In this document: positions 44,609 to 55,760 of the stretch, one piece after another
Layout: each line of letters starts with the position of its first letter
Position numbering within the stretch: the first letter of the stretch is position 1
Assembly (NCBI GenBank): GCA_047495785.1
Contig: JBLDXI010000001.1
Location: 806,001-870,000, forward strand
Origin: Lepidodermella squamata
Lineage: Eukaryota; Gastrotricha
Direction: 5' to 3'
DNA: 64,000 nucleotides
The notes under the pieces: model-generated
What the model was told of the DNA's origin: nothing
The model's input: the letters and a program-made list of their open reading frames with translations, nothing else
The model's database searches: none
Position numbers and translations under genes: made by a program

Positions 44609-46164
44609 CTTTTATATTATATAAATAAAAGTTTGAATTATTGAGTATAGCCAGGTTTATATTTTCCAAAAGTTTTAATTGAAATATGTATATTTTGTCT
44701 CGTTTTTATCGCCCGAATGCGAATTTTCCTATAGTGTTGTACTTATTGTTCGTCCTGGTGGCCGCAGCAAGTTTTCGGGCTTTTCTGTGTAACGACGATA
44801 AGCGCACTAAATAGAAATAGAAACCAAAAGGCAAGGGACGATTATTACGCTCACTAATTTATTGACATTTATAACCGGAATTTACAAGATTTTTATACAT
44901 TTTTTGTAAAGCTAACAATCCATAACAATACTCAATTCCTCTTTCAAGGACGACCGCCAAAATCATCATGCCAGTTTTGGCTTCGCAATGCTAAATCGAA
45001 TTAGTAGTTTCCACTGAAACGAAAGTTGGGTTATAACATAAATGGCATCGGATCCTGAACTTTAACCGATTGTCAGCAAAAAGTCAGTATCCAAGCATTT
45101 ATTTACATGGGGGAAAAGTAGCAGAGAGCTGATATTTCAGATGTACAGTTTTAGGCAGAAAACATGAGCCAGGAGGATACCGTTTCTAGCTTACTCATTG
45201 GCTTCGATTGTCACAAGTTATAGCATTTTAGTAGCCATTGGAAAATAGGAGGGAAGCTGGTAGTCGGCGACTCGTCGGTGATGGTCCGATCCCATTCAGG
45301 AAAATTAATCGCAGGATAACTCTTGCTAGAGTTTTCAAGCGGTGCCAATTTGCCCTAGAATCGGACGAATCGCCGGCAAAAGGCCTCCCAAATTCGAAAG
45401 AAGTTCAAAAACATTGAATGACTCAGAGGTGCAAGAAGCAGAAACAGTAGCATTTAACGTTACTGTTTCTCCCAAGTTAAAAAAAAGCTCCACCAATCGA
45501 TGTGGTGAATAAAAACTTCAAAAATTTATTGGAAAGGCGGTTCCTTCAGTGATGATAAAGAACCATACATTGCCGAAATTTCGTGGTAAAAAATGCTTAG
45601 TTGAAGAATGCTTTACAATTTACGAAAAGCTTGCGAAGTCAGCGCTGCTAGCTTTTTCCATTTACTCCAGAGCTTGAGCGTTTATGTGCAGAGGAGCGGT
45701 GTTCCAATATATCGTCCAACTTTTTGCAAAGATCACCTCAACAAGGTCTCGATCGGGCATCGGGCAAGGAATTGCATAAATGTTGCCAGATGCCTGGAGG
45801 CTGCTGCGATATTGCGTTGCAATTTTCGAGACTTTGCATTTAATGTAAACTTGACTTTTCAGAAAGATATTTTTAGCCACTGACAGGCTTCTTGAAGCAA
45901 AAAGCAATAGTCATTCCGACAAAAAATAGAGGTATTTTCCAAGTGCTAACCAATGGTATGAAAAACGTGAAAATTCATGAAATCAAATACTCTGCAAGGG
46001 TATATAAAAAGGTATAATCATTGCCCATCTTTTCTGTCCCATACTGCAATAAAAAAAATGAAAAAAAAATCAGTTTTCTCAGTTAGGTATCATTCGAGTT
46101 CATTTTAACTGTGAGGAAGTGGCAGAAGTAAGCGTTTGCCAATGTTGACATGCATTTCCGCCAA
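44609..46164. other. Intergenic, no gene recognised
   Basis: It has a perfect 10-bp hairpin (AGAAACAGTA at 45440-45449, its complement at 45461-45470) and a plus-strand TATA-like GTATATAAAAAGG near 45999. No coding region is supported. Confidence 0.4.
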
Positions 46165-46347
46165 TCATCCTGTCGCAATCTTTCTCTGACCTCCCTGTTG
46201 GCTTGAACCATGGCTTTGATGTTGGCTGTGAGTTCTTCCAATCGGTTGTTCGAGATATGTCTCGTGTGGTAACGGATAACTTCTTCGAGCCTGAGTCACT
46301 TGGCTTAGCAACAGACAAGCGATAAGTAGCCCAGTTTTCTTAACCAT
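46165..46347 (-). CDS. Small secreted peptide precursor
   Basis: 60 residues: a signal peptide (MVKKTGLLIACLLLSQVTQA) followed at once by RRSYPLPHETYLEQPIGR and a His/Ser/Gln-rich end. There are no cysteines. A TATA box (CTATATAAAG on the minus strand, 46444-46435) lies about 90 bp upstream of the ATG. The RR after the signal cleavage site could be a dibasic processing site, as in neuropeptide or antimicrobial precursors; this is inference. An overlapping frame at 46318-46100 is open too, so an intron joining the frames cannot be excluded. Confidence 0.5.
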   Translation of the reverse strand: MVKKTGLLIACLLLSQVTQARRSYPLPHETYLEQPIGRTHSQHQSHGSSQQGGQRKIATG

Positions 46348-46434
46348 TTTGAGACTTCGGTAGATCGATGAGGCAAACAAAACCATGAACCAGGATTGGT
46401 TGAAGAAAGTGTTATCTGAAGGATTCGCGGCTAT

Positions 46435-46444
46435 CTTTATATAG
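46435..46444 (-). promoter_or_regulatory. TATA box of the small secreted-peptide gene
   Basis: CTATATAAAG on the minus strand, about 90 bp upstream of the ATG at 46347. It lies 30 bp from the end of the large transposable element. Confidence 0.5.
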
Positions 46445-46473
46445 GGCTTTCTTTGCGTGGATACCAGCCTCCC

Positions 46474-49400
46474 CCCTGTCGGAAAAATCTGGTCCACGGT
46501 GGGCCAAAATAAATTCACTCATATTTGGGTCCAGGTGGCCCCAAAATTCGTGGCCTCATGATGGACCTTCCATGGCCAACTTGGAATGGACCACGGTGGG
46601 CCATAATTACCAGGCAAAATGGCCATGCCATGGCCAACCAATTGGCCGTCAGTGGTCATGCATGGGGTGAGAATTCAGCTTAAACTTGGCCTTGTATTGG
46701 TCCTCCAGCTCTCTTTCCTGCCCTTTTACTCCGTTTCTGGTACAAGAATTCAACTTCAGATCTCGAATGCATTTTTATTGCTCAGAATCAGAAATTTGAA
46801 AATAATCATACATTATTGAAATATCATGAGATTAAAATAAATCATGAGAATAAACAAGAAAATATTCATCATTAGAAGAGAGCCACCACCAGAAGAAGTG
46901 ATCAGCATCGTCACTGCCACACGCCAATTCTCGCATCCAACCGCATACCAAGTAACGGACATCATCTGCATGAGAACAAAATTCAGTAAAATGCCAAAAA
47001 CATTCTGGGTCACCAAGGAGCGATGACATTTTCGAAAAAGATTTTTAATACAGAAATAAGAAACGATTTTTAATAAAATTTGAAAATAATATGCAGCAGG
47101 ATAAGTATTAACAAAATTAAATTTTAAAATTAAAACAATTATTAAAATTATTTTTGCAATAATTTTCTTCCGATTTTTCGAAATATAAAAAATGATTGAA
47201 AAATCAGAAAGTATTGTTTTTTCAAGTGAAAATTAATTTAACTTCTTTCAAATTTCGGGGGACTTTTCACTAACTTTACATCAGGCAAACCAGAATGAAA
47301 ATCGTGAGCTAGGTGGAAATCGAACCCACGAAACTCGCATTGTTGGCCGACAATCGTAAATCGGAAATCAGAGCCGATAGTTCGGTAAACACTTGATTGT
47401 CATGCATCTGCTTGTGGTAAAAATCGGTCGAATTTTACAGCAAATAAATTAGATAAATTATTTCACGGAACTAAACTTTGAATAAAATAATCGCGTGAAA
47501 ACCTCAATTTTTGAAAAAACAAACCGCTAATAGTCGAATAGGTAGGTTGAAAAGGGTACTAATAATTGTATGGTTCAAGGCCGGTCGGCATTCGATCACC
47601 TGGTTAAGGCCCTTGCCGGAAATCAGAGTTTTCCAGGTCCTACAAGAAAAGATTTCGGTTGAGAAATTAATGGAAAATTCTGAAAAACACTTTTAATTTG
47701 CACATTGTTGAAACAACTGTTGAGGCCCAGGAATCAGATCGGTATAGAACTGCATGATCGGCTTAACCTCATGCGAATTTCTAGGCGAATTTTAATCACC
47801 AAAATCTGGACTGAAACATTAAAGAAATCATTTTGAGATTGCTAAAAAAGTGAATTTTACCTGGGCGATACGAGCATTTCGTCGATGCTTCAGTTTCATC
47901 TAGGTAGATTGCGACAGGAAATCGAAAGATTGAATATCAATAAGTGCTAAAGGTAAATTGAAAACACGACTATTTTTTTATTAAGGATGAGTTAAACAAG
48001 TGAAAAGCAGGATGAAAAATTGACAAATGCCGACTGACCTCATTTTTGCGTTGTTCAACAATGCACTGTCTTGATCCTAATTACGCAACAGTGTTTTTTA
48101 CTCGCGCATTTCAATCAGTAATAGAGTTTTTATTTTTATTCATTTTTATTCAAGAGTTTGAAGTTTTTTGTCCAAATTGTTTGACGCGTGATTTAGTGCT
48201 CACTCGTACAGAAATATCACATTTTCACTCGTCATGAAATCGCCTCGTATCATGTTTTTCGCTATAATCTAAATTAAAGATATTTGCGATATTTGAGCTG
48301 CTTGGTCTAATATTGTCATGAATTCTACAGATTTAAGGCAAAATTCAAGAATTGGAATTTCGTTAGGAATATTCAAATTTTTCCTAGTCGAAATCCCATC
48401 CTTAAGTTTTATTCGAATTTTTGAATTTTTGAATTTTTCAAATTGTATTCCTCTCATTTTTAAATTTTTATTTTTAAAATTTAAAATTTATAATCTATAA
48501 CCGATCAAATCGCGATGACTAACTCTTGAAGCCTTGTTCTAGGTTCTAGAGTTAGCCAGGAATCCGCCTAGTCCCACTCCATTAAGACTGTGATTATTTT
48601 CCATTGACAATTTTTTGAGCAATAGCAACGCTCAAAATCAAAATGGTCGCGTTTTTTTATTCAGAATCTGCTCTAATAAAATTAAATTTCATAAATTTAT
48701 AAATTCAATAAAATTGAAATCAGAATCTCTAATAAATATTATTTCACAAACTAGATTTTGATCGCAATATTTGAGCCCTTAAGACTGATTTCCCGAAATT
48801 GGATTCCTAATTATTTTTCGTGAAAAAACCAGGGTTGAATTGTCCTTCCAAGTTCAGTTGGAAAAACGATGGGAAAATCCGGAAAAATAAGAAAAGTTAA
48901 TACCTATAGATAACCTTGAAAATTCATATTTCATTGATAAAAACTCTCCTGATGTTAAAAGTTTTGAAATTGCAAAATTCGGAACAGATATCTAAATTAC
49001 GATTAAATAATAAAATCAGGCCGATAATGATGCAATTTCACGATGAAGACTTTCAAAATTGCCGGCGAGAAGTTGCGAAAATTGAAGTTGCGAAGTTGAG
49101 GATCGAAATTGCCAGAGAAGCTGAAAACTGCCTTGTCCTGAAACACGGTATTTTCGGCGCAGACAGGTTTTGGCCATCCATGGTCCATTTTTAACTGATT
49201 TTCCGCAATTTCCGGAAATTCCACATGAATGATTTTTTGGCCATGGAATGACCAAGTTCCAAAAACCCGCGTTTCTTTCTTGGCCTTGCATGGACCAGCT
49301 GTTAAACTAATTATCCGGAAATTTGACGATGAATGACTCTTTGGCCGTGCAATGACCAACTTGCGACGGTGCAAATAAAACTCTCCAGAGCAGATCGGGT

Positions 49401-49607
49401 CTTGGTCATGCATGGACCAATTTTCTGACTAATTTTCCGAATAATTTCGCAAAAATCACTTTTTGGCCATGGAATGGCCAACTTTCAGATTCGCCGAGGC
49501 CAAACGGAAAAATTCACGAAATGCCAGGTCCAAAATGGGCCACCGTGGTCCACGGTCTTGTGAGAAAGGCCAAAAGGTCCACCACGGTCCAACTTTTTCC
49601 GACAGGG
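46474..49607. mobile_element. 3.1-kb non-autonomous DNA element with terminal inverted repeats
   Basis: The ends are inverted copies: CCCTGTCGGAAAAA then TGGTCCACGGTGG at the left, and the same on the opposite strand at the right (CCCTGTCGGAAAAAGTTGGA). Both subterminal regions of several hundred bases are packed with variants of TTGGCCATGGAATGGCCAA and TGGTCCA. The interior is AT-rich with no transposase-like frame. Flanks are C-rich on both sides, so any short target duplication (possibly CCC) is ambiguous. A tRNA T-arm-like string near 47310-47330 on the minus strand does not fold as a tRNA. Confidence 0.7.
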
Positions 49608-49935
49608 CCCCAGGTAATATTATCCCCCTCGCCTGGACGTCTGAGGTCACTCACTCAGTTAGTCTACTGCTTTGACGTTGGTCGAGAAAGGGCTTCCGCG
49701 AATCGCATTTAGTGACGCAGGAACGAACCCAAAAACGCGGCTAAATTATTCAAGAGAGATAGTACCTGATGAGTCATTTTATATTTTTAGCCGACATCGC
49801 AGAGGAGGAGACACTGTCGTAAAAGCTAACGATTTTGCGAAAACAATGCTACAATTAAAAAAAAATAGGTTTGAAGATCCAGGGTAAATGGCTGTCTCAT
49901 TTCAGATATTTGAACACTATAAAAGCCGGAATATC

Positions 49936-50243
49936 TTTTAGCGGAACTAAATTTACGGTGAGCGGAACCAAATTTGCTTTTTGCGGAACCAAAATGCCAC
50001 GAGTCATTTTTTGAATATTTATACGAATTTTAGGCTAAGCATGAATTTTGAATTGAACTTACCGTCTGATAGAGAATGTTGCGCTGAATTCACTGGTGAA
50101 TTTTCTAGAATTATTGTGGCCAATCTTGACCTGTAATTAACATTAAACATCCGAAGAGCGATTTCGGGCTACTAGAAAAGTCCAAAGTTTGGTTCCGTTA
50201 CAGCATATTTGGTTCCGATACAGCAAATTTGGTTCCGCTAAAA
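49936..50243. mobile_element. Foldback element with GCGGAACCAAA repeats
   Basis: 308 bp. The left arm begins TTTTAGCGGAACTAAATTTA and carries three GCGGAACxAAA units; the right arm ends with the inverted equivalents (TTTGGTTCCG three times, ending CCGCTAAAA). There is no coding capacity. Confidence 0.7.
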
Positions 50244-50488
50244 GGAGGACCCTATATAAAATCACTCATTCATGATCCCTTGATTTATGTTTTCCGTCAT
50301 AGCCACCCTCCACACCAGGCGATTTAGTCTGGCTTAATGAAAGTTCGCTTTATGTAAAGCATTTCTCCAAACAATTTTAAAGAATATCCGAAATTTTGAC
50401 AATACCTACTTCAAACATAAGGCCCAAGTCTTTAAATATTGAAAAATTAAAATTAAAATTAAAATTGAATTAATTAATTAATTAATTA

Positions 50489-50785
50489 GGGAGGCACGGT
50501 GGCTCAGTTGGGTCGTTGAGCTGCTGTGTATCTGAGGGGATATCGCTCGGGACTGGGTTCAAGTCCTAGTGACGGAACCAGGATCGAGCCCCCCTTGGCC
50601 CCGCGGTGGTTTTACCAATCCATCGCTTTACAAAATAGAAAATTGGGAGGCTGGGAGTGTCAGCTAGACTGCGCCAGTCAAATCCCGTCATACGGAAATC
50701 TCACTCACTTACGATAAGACCTAGGGCTAGAGTAAGTGGCATGCCCTTCTAGTCTTCCAAGCTCGCTTTGAAACAGAAATTAATA
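50489..50785 (+). mobile_element. tRNA-derived SINE
   Basis: The head is tRNA-like: A box TGGCTCAGTTGG at 50500-50511 and B box GGTTCAAGTCC at 50556-50566, at tRNA-like spacing for an internal pol III promoter. A GC-rich body follows, then a tail of ATT-type simple repeats near 50785. TTAATTAATT-like sequence on both sides could be the target duplication. Not a functional tRNA. Confidence 0.65.
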
Positions 50786-51636
50786 TTATCATTATTATAT
50801 TTAATTAATTTAATTTAAATTAAATTAAAAAATATCAAAAATTGTGATGAGGCCGAATATTCCTGGTAAATAAAAACAGTCTTTTGTACAGCTTTTGTGA
50901 TAAATGATAAATTGGGAAGTGTTCATATTTTTGTTTATAGTATTATTTTGCGCTATTATTAAAGGTCATCTACGCGAAGACTTCGACGATGGTTACATCA
51001 AGCGCACAAGCCTATAGCCTATAGGATATGTTATCACTTGTCACAGGTAAAGATGATCATGGTTTGATTGCCTCCCCGCTGAGATCGGGATTTTCCTCAA
51101 AATCGCACGAAGTGCTGCGACCTGATGATCATACGCTTGATTGTAATAACATCATTCGAAAATGAAAACCGTTCACCGTCGCATGAAAGTGACTCGTGTT
51201 TGTAATATACCAAGCACCTGCACGGTCCGCAGTGTATCGATCTCAAACACACCGCGCCCGGAAAAGCTCACCCGTGAACGAGACGGAAAATATGTATTAT
51301 AACTCACTTTCTTTTTCTGCGAATTTTTCATGTTCATCGAAGTTCCTATTTCAAGCTATAAAGCTGAATCCCGATTAATTTATTGAACCGCTTTCTGAAT
51401 GAATCGTGTAACACTATCAGAGATAATTCTGGAATGAGGTCACTCTGGGGCCGAGCGAATGACCTATTTTCTCTTTTGGCGGTAGATATTGCAGGTCAAA
51501 TTCGGACATTTTATTACTTCGCACAGCGCATGGCGTCATTTTAGTCATAAAATTGTACTTACTTCTGCAGCCAACAGCTTGCATAGACTTTTTCAATTCA
51601 TTTCTGATATAAGCAGTGAAATTGTTGCTCTCGATA

Positions 51637-52618
51637 ATGTCCGGTGAATCAAACGGATCTGGCGATGAAAAGTTGAGCTTGGTCTACTTCGACGGCCGAG
51701 GGCGAACTGAGGTCATTCGCTACTTGTTCGCTTATGCTAACATCGACTTCGATGACGTACGCATTAACATGGGCGAATGGGAAACTATGAAATCAGGTTT
51801 GCTTTTTTGCGGTCATTCATTTTATCGATTTGCTCCGAGCTTGTTTTTATTTCAGATCTACCATACGGGCAGCTTCCAGTGATCAAAATTACGAAAAATG
51901 GCGAGCTTGTTCGGATGATGAGCCAGAGTGGCGCTATCCTGCGTACTTACGCCCGTATGTACGACCTGGCTGGCGATTCGATGGACGAGTTTGGACGTGC
52001 CGACGAGATCTTTGAATGGTATGTATCACTCTACGTTGCGGTCTTGCAAGTTTTGATAATGATTCTTCTGAAGCACGCGTGACATCAATGAAGCAAGTGA
52101 CAAGTTAGCCTGGGAGTTTGACCCAGAGAAGAAAGTAGGTTTGGCTGATATCTAGTCTTCAATTTTCAATGGCTTTCTGAGCAGGAATCAGCTGTTATTG
52201 AAGTTCAGAAGCGTCTCAATCGTTTCCTGGCCGTTTTTGAAGATACTCTGAAGAAGAATGGTGGCAAGTTTCTGCTCGGCGGAGAAAAGGTTTAGTCCAA
52301 TATTATTCTTCACCGTTTGGTTAATTTATTCCAATGATCGTGATAGATTTCATTCGCTGATTTTGCGGTTGCTAGTCACCTGGAGGACATGATTCTCGGA
52401 CAGAGTATCAAGGTCGGTGATGTGAATTGTGAGTTCTAAATGCTGCTTTTTAACGGCCTTACAAAATTTCAATATTTTTTATAGACACCCGCCCGCCGTT
52501 GATCACAGAAGATGACCTTCGCGAGAAATACCCTCATCTGGCCGCACTGAAGGATGACATCGAAAACTCACCTGGTATCAAGGCTTATCGAGCCAAGCGT
52601 GTCTTGACCGGTTTCTGA
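51637..52618 (+). CDS. Glutathione S-transferase, sigma-like, copy 1
   Basis: Six exons (51637-51796, 51856-52018, 52074-52134, 52185-52289, 52347-52428, 52485-52618) sum to 705 nt, 234 residues, slightly longer than the usual 200-210. The thioredoxin-like domain has LVYFDGRGRTEVIRYLFAYA (Tyr in the catalytic position), YGQLPVI (cis-proline of the glutathione site) and MSQSGAI. The helical domain has KFLLGGEKISFADFAV and ends RAKRVLTGF. GSTs conjugate glutathione to electrophiles in the cytosol; sigma-class members may also act as prostaglandin-D synthases. Copy 2 lies 2.2 kb downstream. Confidence 0.9.
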
Positions 52619-53102
52619 GCTGACGGTCCCGAGTTTCGAAAAATTTCTGACAAGTGACAGAACATTTTGAATTGACTTTGCCCACCTATATTTTCCTGTC
52701 GTAATATTTGGTCAGTGTTTAGAGTTTAGAGTATTCAGATGGCATAGATGTTTTTTTCCTCTGAGAATAAACTTAGTGTCCGGCATTTACGTTTAACTTC
52801 GGTTTTACTTGAAAAATCTATTTTCGAACAAAAATTTCGAGCAAACGAGAGAAGCCGTACAGATGTTGCTAAAATAGTAAACATGTCGGTGGTTTCACCG
52901 CCACATCCATATTTTTGCCAAAACCCACTCTCCACTTGTTAACGGTTAATTGATCAATAACTACCAACGTTCAGAACGCGCCGGTTCTGATGAGGGATTT
53001 TGCTCGAAAGATTGTGACTTTCTCTTGTAGTTCTTCTGCTCTTCTCTCGCAAATAACCTCACAATGACGGCTGTGATCAAACAATAACTAGCCAGCGACA
53101 CT

Positions 53103-53336
53103 GGGAAAATCTTACGCCGGTACCAAATTTCATTTAATTCAATACCTAACCATTTTATTCGTTTTTTAACTGGTTAGGGTTAGGGTTAGGGTTTGGTTAG
53201 GGTTAGGTTAGGGTTAGGTTAGGGTTGAAGACTGGGTCTTCAAATTGGGGATTTGGAACTGTTTGGAATAATTTGGTACGGAATTCAATGATGTTTGGTA
53301 CTGAATTCAATAATTTGGTAATGATTTCACTATATC
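53103..53336. mobile_element. 234-bp insertion carrying telomere-like repeats
   Basis: It is flanked by an 11-bp direct repeat CCAGCGACACT (53092-53102 and 53337-53347), a likely target-site duplication. The interior carries a (TTAGGG)/(TTAGG) tract and related flanking sequences in inverted orientation (TACCAAATTTCATTTAATTC on the left; GAATTCAATGATGTTTGGTA on the right). The paralogous block near 56525 (CATCGACACTACTGG) lacks it. Confidence 0.6.
53172..53226 (+). repeat. Interstitial telomere-like repeat tract
   Basis: About 55 bp of GGTTAGGGTTAGGGTTAGGG followed by mixed TTAGGG and TTAGG units and one GTTTGG variant. It is internal to a larger insertion. Confidence 0.85.
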
Positions 53337-53348
53337 CCAGCGACACTA

Positions 53349-53530
53349 CAGGGTGGCCAAAAAATTCCGCAGAGCGGGAATTCGATGCGCATCATTTTAA
53401 TGAGAAGTTTCAAGAAATTGAGGAGTTCCATTGGCAAAAGAATGCTTGAATTAAACTTCTTAAAACTCCTCATTAAATTAATGCGCAGCGAAAAAATTTC
53501 CCGCTCTGCGGAATTTTTTTGGCCACCCTG
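53349..53530. mobile_element. 182-bp TA-flanked MITE
   Basis: A foldback with perfect-looking ends: CAGGGTGGCCAAAAAATTCC at the left, and its complement at the right closing GGCCACCCTG. It is flanked by TA duplications (53347-53348 and 53531-53532). Sequence around both arms (AATGAGAAGTTT / AAACTTCTTAA) is also inverted. The empty site CGACACTACTGG survives in the other GST block near 56525, confirming the insertion. Confidence 0.9.
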
Positions 53531-54770
53531 TACTGGTATTGTAAGCTATTTGGTCAGTGATCGCATTCGCAATTCGGTACCCGCGCTTGCCAATATGACG
53601 CGCGCACGCCTGAGTGAAAAAATAGTAGTGCAACGCGATCGATACCATGGAGCTTCCTAATAACGATAAATCGAATGACAATAATTACTTTCAGTTGTTC
53701 GAGTACTTGAGCTATTTTTATTTTGCCGAATCCGGTTCAAGGTGATTTTTGATAATATAATGAATTAGATAGAGCGCTTCTCGAGTTACACAAATTCGTT
53801 TTTGAGCAGCTATCAATGATTTTTCGATATTTTCAATGGAAAAGCAACTCTCGAAATTCTTCAATTTTTCCAAGCTCCTCATTAAAAAGATGAATGAACT
53901 TCGCCCCCTGCACTAGTATCATTATACACTAGCTGATAACAGTCGACAACAATCAAATTTTGGGCATGTCGGAAAACGCACCTTTGAATGGCGTTTTTTT
54001 TATTAAAACCGAGGTGCTAATTTTGTCAGCGCTGCGATCAATTTTTCGGTTAGCCTCACAACTCACAACAAAGAAAACACGATCTGCACGTCTGATGAAC
54101 TCATTAGCTCATAATTGTTGACTCCATGTCTAAACAGCTATGTTTGCATAACAACGCAAAAAAGAGTTCTTGCTTTTTCTCCGCAAAAATCCAACAGGAA
54201 ATTGATTTTAAATAAATCGATTAATTTGGTAAAATTTATGAAAATTCGAAGAGTTTTTAGTGATTTCTGACTATTATTTTGAATCCAAACTTTATTACTC
54301 AAAGTTTTAAAGCAATCGATGCGCGTGCTCACCCTCATCCCCGCACGCGTTTTATTCTGCGCGTGAAAATTCGCTGAAGCCACTATCGCGTCCCAACTTG
54401 ATCATCTCCAATCCCAACTTGATCATCTCCAATATGAAGTCGCGTGCTATTTCGGGCCGCCTTAATTTTCGCTATCATTCTATTGTGTCGCCCGGCCGAT
54501 TTATTAAACCGCTGTTTGAATGAAACTTATTACCAGCTCTCAACACCATCAGAGATAACGCTGTGTCACTAGCAACGGCGAGCGAATGACCTACTTTTTC
54601 TCTAGCTGGCAGATATTGCAGGCTGCGCAGGTTAATTTCGGACATTTTATTACATGCTCGTGGCTCTTCATCATAGTCCTTTAATTGCTCTTTTTCCGCG
54701 GCTAACAGCTTATACATCATAGAATTGGTTACCCTTCATTTCTGATAGAGTAACGTCTTTGATCTCAATA

Positions 54771-55760
54771 ATGCCCGGTGAATCAAAAGGCGAGGAAAAA
54801 CTCAGCTTAGTCTACTTCGACGGCCGAGGACGAGCTGAGGTCATTCGCTACTTGTTCGCTTATGCTAACATCGACTTCGATGACGTACGCATTAACATGG
54901 GCGAATGGGAAACTATGAAATCAGGTTTGCTGATAGCAATCACCTCAACGGTGTTCATTGCTCTGAGCTTCTATAAATATTCTTTGTATTTCAGATCTAC
55001 CATACGGACAACTTCCTGTGATCAAAATTACGAAGAATGGCGAGCTTGTTCGGATGATGAGCCAGAGCAGCGCTATCCTGCGTACTTACGCTCGCATGTA
55101 TGACCTGGCTGGCGATTCAGTGGATGCGTTTGGACTTGCCGACGAGATCTTTGAATGGTATGTATTATATCTCGCTGAGGTCTTGAGAATTTCGACAATA
55201 ATTCGTCTAAAGCACCCGCGACATTTATGAAGCAAGTGAAAAGTTAGTCTGGGAGTGTGACCCAGCGAAGAAAGTAAGCTTGGCTGATATCAAGTCTTCA
55301 ATTTTCAATGGTTTTTTGCGCAGGAATCGGCTCTCATTGAACTTCCGAAACGTCTCAATCGTTTTCTGGCTGTTTTTGAAGAAACCCTGAAGAAGAATGG
55401 CGGCAAGTTTCTGCTCGGCGGAGAAAAGGTTTAGTCAGATTATTCTACGCCGTGTGGCTGATATGTTATGACACTAATCGTGATATAGATTTCATTCGCT
55501 GACCTCGCGGTTGCTAGTTTCCTGGAAGACATGACACTGGAACAGAGTTACAAAATCTATGAAGCGCTTTGTGAGTTGTGAATACCGCTTTTCAATGGCC
55601 CCAAAAATGTCAATTCATTTTTACAGACACCCGCCCGCCGTTGATGACAGAAGATGACATTCGCAAGAAATACCCACGTTTGGCCGCACTTAAGGATGAC
55701 ATCGAAAACTCACCTGGTATCAAGGCTTATCGAGCCAAGCGTGTCTTGACCGGTTTCTGA
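54771..55760 (+). CDS. Glutathione S-transferase, sigma-like, copy 2
   Basis: Six exons (54771-54924, 54995-55157, 55213-55273, 55324-55428, 55489-55570, 55627-55760) sum to 699 nt, 232 residues; exons 2-6 match copy 1 in length exactly. LVYFDGRGRAEVIRYLFAYA, YGQLPVI, MMSQSSAIL and KFLLGGEKISFADLAV are present. Main differences are the N-terminus (MPGESKGEE) and the fifth exon (LEQSYKIYEALY). Both copies appear intact. The upstream 250 bp is duplicated too, so both may share regulation. Confidence 0.9.

Larger units (their letters stand above)
49608..51636. other. Repeat-rich intergenic region
   Basis: It contains a foldback element (49936-50243), a SINE (50489-50785) and the duplicated upstream region of GST gene 1 (from about 51370). 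No protein gene is supported. Confidence 0.5.
52619..54770. other. Intergenic between the GST copies, with insertions
   Basis: It contains the tail of duplication unit 1, the telomere-repeat insertion (53103-53336), the TA-flanked MITE (53349-53530) and the start of unit 2 (from about 54490). No gene is supported. Confidence 0.5.

Noticed and set aside
46813-47029. Overlapping short frames on both strands near the element's left part
   Set aside because: Mutually antisense frames over the same bases with no signal or homology.
47300-47400. tRNA T-arm-like sequence on the minus strand (GTGGGTTCGATTTCCAC)
   Set aside because: The acceptor stem has no 5' partner and the anticodon stem-loop has the wrong size.
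47511-49413. Open frames inside the 3.1-kb inverted-repeat element
   Set aside because: They arise from AT-rich or palindromic repeat sequence and show no transposase motifs.
53385-53660. 91-codon frame across the GST-block MITE
   Set aside because: It is mostly the MITE's inverted repeats read through; not a gene.
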